A program made the translations under genes and the position numbers. From positions 124,001-188,000 of the forward strand of contig CAJYTK010000017.1 in the NCBI GenBank assembly GCA_913777615.1: a stretch of DNA of 64,000 nucleotides. The letters are read 5' to 3'. Of this stretch, positions 16,828 to 25,761 are shown piece by piece. Position 1 is the stretch's first letter. Every line of letters begins with the position of its first letter. Source of the stretch: an uncultured Agrobacterium sp. GTDB taxonomy: Bacteria > Pseudomonadota > Alphaproteobacteria > Rhizobiales > Rhizobiaceae. Under the pieces are notes generated by a model. That model had not been told where the DNA came from. It saw only the letters and a program-made list of their open reading frames with translations, and did not search any database.

Positions 16828-16956
16828 CAATACCACGTCTTTCTTCCTCTCGGCCCTTGGCCGTTCCAGTTCTCGAAATCGGTCTGTCAACGCAATACCC
16901 AACAAGACGCAAAACTACAGGAGCACTCAAAATAGAATGAATGCGTTGACGCCCTG

Positions 16957-16963
16957 TTAACCA
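16957..16963. promoter_or_regulatory. TTAACCA half-site, CtrA-like
   Basis: One of two TTAACCA motifs (the other at 17009-17015) in the region between the DUF2336 gene and the small gene at 17466. They are 52 bases apart. Weak alone, they gain weight from the full CtrA box at 17131. Confidence 0.3.
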
Positions 16964-17130
16964 CGGGTCCCGAGAAGAGGCTTTTTTCGATAATTCACAG
17001 CTATTTTGTTAACCAAAGGAATTTTCGTTCCGATGGAACCGAGCTCATACGTTTCGCGTTTGCCAAGGTCGATCGGAAGAAATAGGTCGCCGTGCGAAAG
17101 TAAAGCTGTTCTGCACAAGGCATATTAGGA

Positions 17131-17145
17131 TTAACGCTTGCTTAA
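17131..17145. promoter_or_regulatory. CtrA-type box (TTAA-N7-TTAA)
   Basis: TTAA CGCTTGC TTAA followed by C is an exact match to the full CtrA consensus. On the plus strand it is followed by a TATAGC element at about 17160, suggesting a promoter firing toward the small gene at 17466 with a leader of roughly 300 bases. Confidence 0.6.
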
Positions 17146-17164
17146 CTTTCTCGTGATTCTATAG

Positions 17165-17465
17165 CGTGGGCAAGTGCAGCATTCGGTGATATGGTCCTGA
17201 AGCGAAGCAAAGCCCATGAGGGCGGGAGAAGCATCCCGGACCCCGTGTTTCTGCCCAGTCCGTGGACTGGTAATGCCCGATGTAGTGGTACTTGGCATTC
17301 CATATCGGCTCAATGCCGTTGTCTCAAAGACCCGGCACAAAGATCAAAAACAGATTTTTGCTGAAAGCTCGATATGGCGCCTGCTCATACCGGACGGTCG
17401 CATGCGACAATGTATATGGCAATCCGGTCAACAAGTTCCGTCGTGCCGAGTGGAAGGAGATGGCA
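17165..17465 (+). other. Long leader or candidate small RNA downstream of a CtrA box
   Basis: No protein gene can be supported between the CtrA box and 17466. The interval contains a perfect stem CCAGTCC/GGACTGG with a two-base loop (17254-17269) and further complementary segments such as TGCC..GGCA. It could be an untranslated leader for the small downstream gene or a separate small RNA. This is inference from structure only. Confidence 0.3.
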
Positions 17466-17666
17466 ATGGCAGACATAATTTCGATTTCGACGGCAACACG
17501 CCGTCCACGAAAGCCGGACGACGCGCATATCAGTGCTGGTGGACCAGCGCAGATCCTGTTTTTCACCGGCGTGCGTTATGAACGAACAGACGCAGCCAAA
17601 ACGGTAAAGGCACGCAAACGCAAAGTCAGCGCAGTTGCAGGACAGGACAGTGCGATAAATTCTTGA
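17466..17666 (+). CDS. Small conserved-looking hypothetical protein
   Basis: A 66-residue basic soluble protein beginning MADIISISTATRRPRKP and containing the segment QILFFTGVRYER, which I have the impression recurs in rhizobial genomes. It ends in a Lys/Arg-rich tail. The ATG at 17466 is set by AAGGAG seven bases upstream; the ATG at 17460 is too close to that site. No function can be assigned. It is preceded by a long, possibly CtrA-controlled leader. Confidence 0.7.
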   Translation: MADIISISTATRRPRKPDDAHISAGGPAQILFFTGVRYERTDAAKTVKARKRKVSAVAGQDSAINS

Positions 17667-17786
17667 GCACTTAAAACCTGCGTGGAGCAGTCTGATATTC
17701 TCAACCGGCCTTTGGCTTTTGCGCACACCCAGACGTCCTTATCGAAAGGACAACCGATATTTCAGCGCGCGGCATCGACATGCCGT

Positions 17787-18350
17787 CTATCTGATCGCTG
17801 TCGGCTCGCACGTCGCCGCTCCCAGGAACCGCTCCGCTTCTTCGAGAAAGCTTGCCTGCCGGACCATCGTTCGTAAAACGACGTAGCCCTTTTCATGCCC
17901 TGCTTCTACCAGAATGGATTTCGACAGCGCCTGAACCTGCGTCTTGCGAATGGCGCCGCTCTGTTCGGCGTTGGCAATGGCAATATCCAGCTCTCCACCC
18001 GCCGACGTGCGGTCGTTCATGCTGAAAATCTCATTCGATGCGCTGTCGAAGACCGCAATGGACCAGAAGGGAACAGCGCCGAAGGCCGAGAGCCTAACCG
18101 GTTTTTCCTCGATATCAAAGGTGCAGACAGCCACCCGCATGAACGGGTCTTCGCTCACGAGTTCTGCCTTGTTCTGGCCGGGCCGGTCAATTTTGGGCTC
18201 GACCATATGGAAACGGTTTTGCACACCCTGTGCAACAGCACGCGTATAAGCGTCGCGGTTGGAAAAATGCGGGATGGAAAACAGGATGACGAGGTGCAGA
18301 ACGGCGGCTCCGACCAGACCCGTGAAGATAGACAGGAGGAGCCTAAGCAT
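17787..18350 (-). CDS. DUF1254-type membrane-anchored protein
   Basis: A 187-residue protein with an N-terminal membrane helix (MLRLLLSIFTGLVGAAVLHLVILFS, split here for length: helix about residues 2-25) and a periplasmic domain that matches the short DUF1254 proteins paired with DUF1214 proteins in rhizobia. The ATG at 18350 overlaps the end of the DUF1214 gene by eight bases, showing translational coupling. The two may form a complex, as the domains are fused in larger homologues. Function unknown. Confidence 0.78.
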   Translation of the reverse strand: MLRLLLSIFTGLVGAAVLHLVILFSIPHFSNRDAYTRAVAQGVQNRFHMVEPKIDRPGQNKAELVSEDPFMRVAVCTFDIEEKPVRLSAFGAVPFWSIAVFDSASNEIFSMNDRTSAGGELDIAIANAEQSGAIRKTQVQALSKSILVEAGHEKGYVVLRTMVRQASFLEEAERFLGAATCEPTAIR

Positions 18351-19008
18351 GACTGCAATCCATCTTTTCGATGGCTGGCATGGTAATGTCGATAAGGCCG
18401 GTGCTGCCTGCAATCGGCGTGTCCAGCAGGGTCAGAACCAGTTTGAAATTGCCAGCAGGCGGCACTGCCAGCCAGTTGAACGGAGTGGCAGTCGCCGAAA
18501 GCGTCACGGATACGCCGCCCTGCGGGCCGTGCAGCAGGTTGCGCGAGTTGAGAGCGATTGGCCGGCCTGAGCCATCATCCAGCAGATTGCCTTGTTGATC
18601 GGCTATGTACAGTGTCCAGAAGCGCGCGGGCGGCAGATTTCCGCTCAGAGTATACCGGCATTGACCCGTCAGTCGCTGACCGCCGCTGTCCATGGCTGCG
18701 GTGAAAGCCAAGCCCTCTGCAGTCCCGTAGAGCAATTTTCCCGCATCAGCCCGGTGCGCTTTCGCATAAGGGTCTGCTTCGATCGTCTGCGACTCTGGAA
18801 AGGCGTCCCAGGCGCCGATCTTGATGGAGCCGAAGCCGGACGTGGCTTCCAGTGCCACAAGCGTGGAAACGATGCCACCGCCAAAGGCAATGACCAATGA
18901 AAGGGCGACAAGAAATGGGACTCGAAACACGCTGCTTTCCCGATTTGGAGCAGCGCCACGGTTAGCATTGATTTCGACGCGGGGAAATGGCTCAGCGTAA
19001 AGGATCAT
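18343..19008 (-). CDS. DUF1214 domain-containing membrane-anchored protein
   Basis: A 221-residue protein with one membrane helix (about residues 30-52) and a periplasmic beta-rich domain of the DUF1214 type (RFWTLYIADQQGNLL; TATPFNWLAVPPAGNFKLVL). It is upstream partner of the overlapping DUF1254 gene. The start is uncertain: the ATG at 19008 has no clear ribosome site, while a GTG at 18930, preceded by GGGAAAG, would begin just before the membrane helix and may be the true start. Function unknown. Confidence 0.8.
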   Translation of the reverse strand: MILYAEPFPRVEINANRGAAPNRESSVFRVPFLVALSLVIAFGGGIVSTLVALEATSGFGSIKIGAWDAFPESQTIEADPYAKAHRADAGKLLYGTAEGLAFTAAMDSGGQRLTGQCRYTLSGNLPPARFWTLYIADQQGNLLDDGSGRPIALNSRNLLHGPQGGVSVTLSATATPFNWLAVPPAGNFKLVLTLLDTPIAGSTGLIDITMPAIEKMDCSHA

Positions 19009-19240
19009 GAACGCTAGAGAGAAAATTCATCGGTCTCGATTTCAACCTCGCGATGAACAGCTTTTCGCGACCGATGCGGAAACCAGGCGATGCGGAGGTG
19101 ACGGCGGCAATCTCGCCGTCACCTCCGCACCTTCAAAGACGCATGCCGCATGACACACAGGTCCCACATATACCGAACCATTCGATGCACGAGGAAGCAG
19201 CGCAAAGCTGCCGACATGCTGGCCGTTAACCAGGTGAGGC

Positions 19241-19576
19241 TTACTCGTGGATCGTATAGGAACCAAGTTTGCACAGGTCCTGTCTATCCTCGGTCGTATC
19301 GAGATCGGAGCCTTCCTCGAACTCGAAGCGCATGTCGTAACGACAGACCGTGCGGCCATCTGCAATGGTGATCTCGATGCTTTCGCCAGGCTCCAGAACC
19401 TGCTCGCCAAAGACGTCGTCTTCCCATTCGTTGACGCCGACCGGTGATGTATAGAACCGCGTCAAAACCGAGTTAGTGCCGTTCTTCAGCGTGAACGTCA
19501 GATCGTCTGCATGTGCCGCTGCGGACGCGCACACAAGAGCTGCCACAGCGGTGAGTATCGTGTTCAATTTTTTCAT
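19241..19576 (-). CDS. Small secreted hypothetical protein
   Basis: A 111-residue protein with a clear Sec signal peptide (MKKLNTILTAVAALVCASAAAHA). The mature part is acidic and beta-rich (LTFTLKNGTNSVLTRFYTSP; EPGESIEITIADGRTVCRYD), with two cysteines that may form a disulfide. It resembles small periplasmic proteins of rhizobia without known function. The ATG at 19576 follows GGGGGGAC. Upstream in-frame codons to 19819 are rejected because they would bury the signal peptide. Confidence 0.8.
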   Translation of the reverse strand: MKKLNTILTAVAALVCASAAAHADDLTFTLKNGTNSVLTRFYTSPVGVNEWEDDVFGEQVLEPGESIEITIADGRTVCRYDMRFEFEEGSDLDTTEDRQDLCKLGSYTIHE

Positions 19577-19819
19577 GATTGTCCCCCCGAAAGCCATGTT
19601 ATCACTAAACTCCATTGGACGGTTTCGTATTGGAGTTTCAAGCCATCCTACCGCGAAGCCTCTGGATTTCGCGATTGATGGGCGAACCTTTTTTGGGATT
19701 TTGCCATCGGGCAGGCGTCTATTCTGACTAGAGGCTACCTTAAGCCGTTTGTTGACTCTGGCAGAGTTCGTATATGCTAATGCTGAAAGAGGCGGCGTTC
19801 TCGGAGCGAAGGAAAACAT

Positions 19820-20266
19820 ATGATTTCTGCTGAACTTTCCGGTCTTGCCGCGGACGTGATGCAGGGGGATGAGGACAGCTCTCCCGCGTCCCGTTTGATC
19901 GACGCGCGCATTGCGGAGTTGGGCGATTGGCGGGCGGAGGTATTATCGAAGATCAGGTCGATCATCCGGGCCGCGGATCCACGGGTAACGGAGGACTGGA
20001 AGTGGCGGGGCGTGCCGGTCTGGTCTCGTGACGGTATAATTTGTACCGGAGAGACATATCGCTTCATCGTCAAAATGACGTTTGCTCACGGTGCGTCCTT
20101 GGAAGACCCAATGGGTCTTTTCAACGCGTCGCTTGAAGGCGACACGCGTCGAGCCATCGACATTCGCGAAGGTGAGGAGGTCGATGAAGAGGCTTTGAGT
20201 GCGCTCATAGCGCGCGCCATAGCGTTTAACGAGGCGCACGCCGCAGAACGCGGTCGAACACGATAA
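19820..20266 (+). CDS. DUF1801 (YdhG-like) domain protein
   Basis: A 148-residue soluble protein of the DUF1801 family. The core EDWKWRGVPVWSRDGIICTGETYR and the following FIVKMTFAHGASL are typical of this fold, which is related to iron-chaperone-like YdhG/frataxin-fold proteins. No catalytic residues are defined. The ATG at 19820 follows AAGGAAAA. It is monocistronic, ending before a hairpin at 20324-20350. Confidence 0.85.
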   Translation: MISAELSGLAADVMQGDEDSSPASRLIDARIAELGDWRAEVLSKIRSIIRAADPRVTEDWKWRGVPVWSRDGIICTGETYRFIVKMTFAHGASLEDPMGLFNASLEGDTRRAIDIREGEEVDEEALSALIARAIAFNEAHAAERGRTR

Positions 20267-20323
20267 GCAGGCGTTCTCAACGGTATTATGTCGCGGGCGC
20301 GAAACGCTTGACTGTCGCTGTCT

Positions 20324-20350
20324 CACCGCATCGTTCGGGATGATGCGGTG
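20324..20350. terminator. Terminator-like hairpin between convergent genes
   Basis: Perfect nine-base arms CACCGCATC/GATGCGGTG lie between the DUF1801 gene and the minus-strand sugar-dehydrogenase-like gene. The tail is only weakly T-rich. Confidence 0.45.
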
Positions 20351-20399
20351 TTAAAGAAGACGGAGCGTCATTTATGCGCACCAGGGGACGCGCAGCGCT

Positions 20400-21878
20400 T
20401 TAATTGGCGGGTGCTGGCTGTCCTGTAGCCGCAGGCATCGAGGGTTGTGCCGGCTGAGCAGAGCCCGCAGGCGCTGCAGGTGGTGCTGCGCTTACAGAGG
20501 AGCCCGAGACATCGTCCGTCGCGATAGGCGCGGCAGTGACAGTGCCGTCGGCGGCTGCCACACGCCAAACCGTGTTGCCTGCGTCATCCGCCACAAGCAG
20601 CGCGCCGGTGCCGTCTATGCCGACGCCAACAGGCCTGCCCCTGGCCTTGTCACCCTGGATAAATCCTGTCACCACGTCCTGCGTTTTCCCGACCGGCCTG
20701 CCGTTGTCAAACGGCACGAAAGTGACGCGGTAGCCATTGAAGGCAGTACGGTTCCAGCTGCCATGTTCTCCGATGAAGGCACCGTTTTTATACGGCGCAG
20801 GCAAGGCGGAGTTGAGCGAAAAAGTAAGTCCGAGCGCAGCGACGTGGCTGGACAAAGCGTAATCCGGCTTGATCGCCTTTTCCACCATGTCGGGCCGCAG
20901 CGGATGGACACGATTGTCCACATGGTTGCCATAGTAACTCCATGGCCACCCGTAAAATCCGCCTTCCTTGACGGATGTCATATAGTCCGGCACAAGATTG
21001 GGACCGAGTTCATCTCGTTCGTTGATGACGGCCCAAAGCTCCTTGCTCTGCGGGTTGAAGGCAAGGCCGTTGGGATTGCGCAGGCCCGAGGCGAAGAGTT
21101 TCCACGCTCCTGTCTGGCGGTCGACCTGAAGAATGGCGGCGCGGTTCTTTTCCGCTTCAAGCCCGTTCTCGACGATATTGGAATTCGAGCCGACCGACGC
21201 ATAGAGGAACTTGCCATCTGGGCTAAGCGCCAAGTCCTTCGTCCAATGATGGTTGATCGGTCCGCCCGGAAGTTGAGTCAGCACACGCGGCTCTGCGGTT
21301 ATCTCGTTCTGACCGAGTTGATACGGATAGGCGAGGATTTCATTGGCGGTCGCCACGTAAAGCGTATTGTCGGCGAAGGCCAGCCCAAAGGGGGAGTCGA
21401 GCTTTTTCAAAAGATCGTGGCGCTCGTCCACCGTACCATCCCGGTTGGTGTCCTTAAGCAGGGTAATGATATTGCTTTCCTTCGGCGGTCCGCCAGTTTC
21501 GCCATGCGCGATCGACATGATGAAGCCGCGAATGATGTCCTTTGGGCGCGACGAGGACTGTCCGCCTTGTGGCCCACGCGACTGCACCACAAGAACATCG
21601 CCGTTTGGTAAGGTATGAACAGTGCGCGGGTTGACGAGATCCTTCTGGTAGACGGAAATCTTCAGCCCTTCCGGCACCTTCGGCATTTCACCATCCTTCC
21701 AACCGACGACCTCCGCGACCTTCAGGTCGGGAATCAGGCTCATGGCTGGCTCCGGCAAAACAGGATCGGGACCGATCTGCTGCGAGATGTCGAAATTGTC
21801 GTTCTGGTCACTGCACGCAGGAAGGACAAGTGCAACGCCCGCAAGCACTAGGACGGGTGTGAGAATGCGAGAAACCAT
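20400..21878 (-). CDS. Sorbosone dehydrogenase-like / PQQ-type sugar dehydrogenase lipoprotein
   Basis: A 492-residue secreted beta-propeller. A lipobox (LPAC, Cys22) marks it as a lipoprotein. Typical segments are SPFGLAFADNTLYVATANEIL, GGPINHHWTKDLALSPDGKFLYASVGSNSNI, SGLRNPNGLAF and IGEHGSWNR, as in L-sorbosone/soluble aldose dehydrogenases that use PQQ in the periplasm. A Pro/Ala-rich tail of about 50 residues follows the propeller. No PQQ biosynthesis gene is in the window, so cofactor and substrate remain inferred. The start lies two bases from the stop of the DUF2231 gene, implying co-transcription. Confidence 0.87.
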   Translation of the reverse strand: MVSRILTPVLVLAGVALVLPACSDQNDNFDISQQIGPDPVLPEPAMSLIPDLKVAEVVGWKDGEMPKVPEGLKISVYQKDLVNPRTVHTLPNGDVLVVQSRGPQGGQSSSRPKDIIRGFIMSIAHGETGGPPKESNIITLLKDTNRDGTVDERHDLLKKLDSPFGLAFADNTLYVATANEILAYPYQLGQNEITAEPRVLTQLPGGPINHHWTKDLALSPDGKFLYASVGSNSNIVENGLEAEKNRAAILQVDRQTGAWKLFASGLRNPNGLAFNPQSKELWAVINERDELGPNLVPDYMTSVKEGGFYGWPWSYYGNHVDNRVHPLRPDMVEKAIKPDYALSSHVAALGLTFSLNSALPAPYKNGAFIGEHGSWNRTAFNGYRVTFVPFDNGRPVGKTQDVVTGFIQGDKARGRPVGVGIDGTGALLVADDAGNTVWRVAAADGTVTAAPIATDDVSGSSVSAAPPAAPAGSAQPAQPSMPAATGQPAPAN

Positions 21879-21880
21879 GA

Positions 21881-22312
21881 TTATACTCTCCAGGCCAGGC
21901 GCGTGTACTTTCGGGAAGAGGCGGAAACCGCCATCAGCGACACGACAAAGGTGATGGCCGAAAGCAAAAGTCCGTAAGGGACCACTGCCGTCCAGCCGTC
22001 ACCGGCATGAACGAGACTGTTGGTGAAAGCGAGCAGCAGCATCACGATAAAGAGGACGATGGAAGCAAAGGACGGGCGCATGGGCCGCGTGCGCCGGCGA
22101 AGCAGATCGATAAGACCGGCGAGAATTGCGATGCCGCCAGCGACCAGTCCCGCAAATAAAAGCCATGATGAAAAATTTGACCACATCAGATTGGCTGTGC
22201 GCCAGTAGGCAATGTCCGTTCCAAGCGCCAGAGAAAAGCACACGAACGGAAAAGGCACGAACAGCAACTGGAAAGGATAGGCGGAAGCTTCCCTGTGGGA
22301 TGCATCACTCAT
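21881..22312 (-). CDS. DUF2231 domain membrane protein
   Basis: A 143-residue integral membrane protein with four predicted helices and the DUF2231 pattern: YPFQLLFVPFPFVCFSLALG at the start, a basic loop RRRTRPMRPS, then FTNSLVHAGDGW. Such proteins often accompany secreted redox enzymes and may bind haem or pass electrons, but this is not proven. The ATG at 22312 follows GGAGCA. It is first in an operon with the sorbosone-dehydrogenase-like gene (two-base gap), which suggests it could be its membrane partner. The interval 22313-22663 holds no supported gene. Confidence 0.82.
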   Translation of the reverse strand: MSDASHREASAYPFQLLFVPFPFVCFSLALGTDIAYWRTANLMWSNFSSWLLFAGLVAGGIAILAGLIDLLRRRTRPMRPSFASIVLFIVMLLLAFTNSLVHAGDGWTAVVPYGLLLSAITFVVSLMAVSASSRKYTRLAWRV

Positions 22313-22663
22313 GTCATTGCTCCAACCGGTATTGAAGGGAGCGCTCTCGTTCCAATAGGCTTTGAGCGCCACTATGATATTGCGAACGGTTCAAGAGGTC
22401 ATCTGGTTGCAATTGTCGTACTTACAGACACACCCAGAGATGTCTGTCGATTATTCGTGTGGAAAAACGTCGCTCAATACAAAAATCACACGATCGAGTG
22501 TTGTACTCCCCACATGAACAGCCCCAAGATTGCATTTTTGGGTATCTGCAGCACCACCCAACAATCGAGATCGATTAGCGAAGGTAAGGGCCGCAGATGG
22601 AGATGTAGAGCGAAGCTTTTGCTTGCATGAGCAAGGCTTTGCAGACGCATTCAAGGGCTTGGC

Positions 22664-23239
22664 ATGGGTAGTTTTTCGATTTGGCACTGGGTGATCGCAC
22701 TCGGCATTATCGCCATCATTCCGGTGATTTTCGCGATGAGAAGTCCACCTCCAGGTCCCAACCGCTTCGGTGGCTTGCCATACGCCATGGATTTTGGAAC
22801 GGCGGTATCGACCTTCTTCAAAAACTACACCAATTTTTCGACGCGTGCGAGCCGGTCGGAATTCTGGTATTGTGTCTTGTTTTTGATTTTGGCCTCTACC
22901 GTCCTTAACGTAATCGATCGGTCCGGGCTTCTTAGCATCGTATTTTCGTTCGCCACGATTACGCCGACTATAGCGCAAAATACCCGGCGCCTTCACGACA
23001 TCAATCGCAGTGGATGGCATCAGCTTCTTTGGCTCATTTTGCCTATCGGCTGGGTGGTTTTGATCGTGTGGTACTGCACGCCGGCACCCGATGGAGCTGC
23101 GTTGACGCGAGGCACGACCGTCAAACCAGGCAAGGATACCGTTGAAGCGCTCGAAAAACTCATGAAGCTACGTGAGAGTGGCGCGCTGACACAGGAAGAG
23201 TTTGAGACAGAGAAGAGAAAGATACTCGGGTCTGCTTGA
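22664..23239 (+). CDS. DUF805 membrane protein with C-terminal SHOCT-like segment
   Basis: A 191-residue protein. After an N-terminal helix, a DUF805 unit (about residues 45-135) shows FSTRASRSEFWYCVLF, a hydrophobic pair and RRLHDINRSGWHQLLWLILP. The C-terminus (about 158-189: EALEKLMKLRESGALTQEEF, ending RKIL) is a SHOCT motif, a short element thought to assist oligomerisation. Function unknown. The interval 23240-23412 after it holds nothing recognisable. Confidence 0.87.
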   Translation: MGSFSIWHWVIALGIIAIIPVIFAMRSPPPGPNRFGGLPYAMDFGTAVSTFFKNYTNFSTRASRSEFWYCVLFLILASTVLNVIDRSGLLSIVFSFATITPTIAQNTRRLHDINRSGWHQLLWLILPIGWVVLIVWYCTPAPDGAALTRGTTVKPGKDTVEALEKLMKLRESGALTQEEFETEKRKILGSA

Positions 23240-23412
23240 GTTCAGACTTATTGCAGCGTGTCGTGCAAAGGTGTCAGATGGCGTCGCGATGCGACTTCAA
23301 GCAGGACAAGGCATGAGGCGTGTAAGGGAATACATCACGCCATACTTAAAGACTTTCGCATCCCCCGATTGGGCCGCGGTGTGACATTGCTTCTTCAGGT
23401 GTGACCGGCACA

Positions 23413-25578
23413 CTAGTTTCCGGCTTCGGCCACCTTTTGCGGTGCAAGAGTAGGGGCCGAGGCCTCTTTCAGCTGCTTGCCAACCGCCCGTAGAATTCGC
23501 GTGGCTTCGGCCGAAAGAGAGCGAGGGCGTGTAAGCGCCGGAAGCGCGCTTGCATCGGAGGAAGCAATCTGCGCCCCATTCGCGCCGGGTTGCGGGCGAG
23601 AGCCCGTCGGCAGCGGGTTCTGGATGCCTGGGATAGGGCGCAGTTCCATGCCCTGGTGGGCGTAGTCCATCAGCCGCTTGAAGGTCATGGCGGGAAGGGC
23701 GCCGCCTGTCATGTTGTTCATTGACGTAAAGTCGTCATTTCCGAACCACACGGCTGTCGTGTAGTTGCCGGTAAAGCCGACATACCAGGCATCGCGGTAG
23801 GCCTGCGACGTGCCGGTCTTGCCGCCGGAGACGATGCCGTTGTCGAGCGCGCCGCGCCGTGCGGTGCCTTCCACCGGAATGGTCACCAGCATGCGGTTCA
23901 TCTTGGACGTCGCCTCTTCTGAAAGCACGCGATGCGCAGGCGGCTCGTCGCGGTCGAAGTCGTAGAGCACCTTGCCTTCATAATCGAGAACCTGCTCGAT
24001 TCCATGACGGCGCGACTGCATGCCATTGGCCGGGAAGACGGCGTAGCCCGTAGCCTGATCCAGCACCGTCAATTCTGAGGTACCAAGTGGAATGGTCTTG
24101 TCGCTGCGAAGCGGCGTTGCAACGCCCATGGCTTTTGCCGTGTCGACGATGATCTGCGTGCCAAGCACATCCTTGGCAAGACGCACCGGTACGGTGTTGT
24201 AGGATTTCGCCAGTGCGGTCTGCAGCGTTACCTTGCCAGCATAGGAGCGGCCGTAATTCTGCGGCGACCAGCCGCGCCATGTGACCGGCGCATCGGAGAT
24301 CAGCGTCTCCGGCTTGTAGCCCTTTTCCATGGCGGCGGAGTAGGTATAGACCTTGAATGACGATCCCGGTTGGCGAAGGGCCGCTGTCGCGCGGTTGAAC
24401 TGGCTTTCGCCATAGTCCCGACCACCGACCATGGCGCGGATGCCACCGCCATTTTCGATCATCACCATTGCGCCCTGCTTGACCTTATAGCCTTCGCCGA
24501 ATTCGCGAAGACTGCCTTCCATCGCCTGCTCTGCAGCCTGTTGCAGGCCGGTATCGATTGTGGTGCGGACCACGACCGTATGGTCCTTGATCTTGCCGTC
24601 CTTGGCCAGACGCTGCACCTCGTCAAAAGCCCAGTCGAGGAAGTAATCGGGTGCCTGCACCTCTTCGCGGTCGATGACGGTTGCAGGGTTGCGACGTGCA
24701 CCAACGACCTGACCTTCAGTCATCAATCCGCCCTGGACGAGGTTGGAAAGAACCGTGTTGGCGCGTGCGCGTGCCGCCGGCAGGTTGACATGCGGCGCGT
24801 ACTTTGCCGGAGCTTTGAACAGGCCGGCGAGGATGGCGGATTCCGCCAGTGTCACATCCGTCAGGTTCTTGCCGAAATAGAATTGTGCCGCTGCTGCTGC
24901 ACCAAAGGTGCCACCGCCCATATAGGCGCGGTCGAGATAGAGCGCGAGGATTTCCTTCTTCGACATATTGGCTTCCAGCCACAATGCCAGAAAGGCCTCC
25001 TTGATCTTGCGCTCCAGTGATCGTTCATTGGTAAGAAACAGGTTCTTGGCAAGCTGCTGCGTCAGCGTCGAGCCCCCCTGAACGACGCCGCCTGCACGGG
25101 CATTCTCGCTCATGGCGCGCGCAAGGCCGATGAAGTCGATGCCGAAATGGTCGAAGAAGCGACGGTCTTCGGTCGCCAGAACAGCCTTGATAAAGTGATC
25201 CGGCATCTGGTCGATCGGAACGGAATCTTCGTGAATGATGCCGCGATGGCCGATAGTGTTGCCGTAGCGATCAAGGAAAGTCACGGCAAAGTCGCCGCGA
25301 TAGCGCCAGTCCTTCTTGGTTTCCTCGAAGGCGGGCAGGGCAAGTGCCAACAGAACGACGGACCCAGCCGTGCCGACGGTCAGCGCGTTGCAGGTCATGT
25401 TGACGACAAATTTCTTCCATCCGCGCACATGCAGCTTGCGGGAGGCGATCGTCACTTCTTCCCAGAAATCGAATGCGCGAGATGCAGCAGTCCACAGGCT
25501 GGAATCGATCCATGAATCGATCCGAAGCAGAATATGGCGTTTACGGCGCGCCGGTTTCTTGTTGTTGTCTTCCTGCAC
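23413..25578 (-). CDS. Class A penicillin-binding protein (PBP1-type transglycosylase/transpeptidase)
   Basis: A 721-residue bifunctional cell-wall synthase. A cytosolic basic stretch is followed by one membrane helix (about 62-84). The GT51 domain holds catalytic Glu137 in TEDRRFFDHFG and the segment QGGSTLTQQLAKNLFL. The transpeptidase domain carries SSFK (nucleophile Ser406), SYN (459-461) and KTG (587-589). It polymerises lipid II and crosslinks peptidoglycan in the periplasm. All key residues are intact and length is normal. It is transcribed alone, divergent from the YcgN gene. Confidence 0.95.
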   Translation of the reverse strand: MQEDNNKKPARRKRHILLRIDSWIDSSLWTAASRAFDFWEEVTIASRKLHVRGWKKFVVNMTCNALTVGTAGSVVLLALALPAFEETKKDWRYRGDFAVTFLDRYGNTIGHRGIIHEDSVPIDQMPDHFIKAVLATEDRRFFDHFGIDFIGLARAMSENARAGGVVQGGSTLTQQLAKNLFLTNERSLERKIKEAFLALWLEANMSKKEILALYLDRAYMGGGTFGAAAAAQFYFGKNLTDVTLAESAILAGLFKAPAKYAPHVNLPAARARANTVLSNLVQGGLMTEGQVVGARRNPATVIDREEVQAPDYFLDWAFDEVQRLAKDGKIKDHTVVVRTTIDTGLQQAAEQAMEGSLREFGEGYKVKQGAMVMIENGGGIRAMVGGRDYGESQFNRATAALRQPGSSFKVYTYSAAMEKGYKPETLISDAPVTWRGWSPQNYGRSYAGKVTLQTALAKSYNTVPVRLAKDVLGTQIIVDTAKAMGVATPLRSDKTIPLGTSELTVLDQATGYAVFPANGMQSRRHGIEQVLDYEGKVLYDFDRDEPPAHRVLSEEATSKMNRMLVTIPVEGTARRGALDNGIVSGGKTGTSQAYRDAWYVGFTGNYTTAVWFGNDDFTSMNNMTGGALPAMTFKRLMDYAHQGMELRPIPGIQNPLPTGSRPQPGANGAQIASSDASALPALTRPRSLSAEATRILRAVGKQLKEASAPTLAPQKVAEAGN

Positions 25579-25761
25579 CTGAAACGTATTCCTGTTCGAT
25601 GTGGCGAGCGAACGCTTGACGCGGTAACCTTGCGCGGGTCATTCCTCACCACCACTCCGCCGGATTTAAGAATTATCTTATAATCGGGCCAATGGCGATA
25701 AGACAAAACGGGCTTTTCTATTTGAGGCCCGACGATGCAAAATGAAACGGAAATCTTAACG

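Noticed and set aside
17216-17581. A 121-codon frame overlapping the small gene at 17466
   Set aside because: It has no ribosome site and an atypical composition; the frame at 17466 has AAGGAG at the right distance.
20445-21611. A 388-codon open frame on the plus strand
   Set aside because: It is antisense to the sorbosone-dehydrogenase-like gene and has no recognisable domain or ribosome site.
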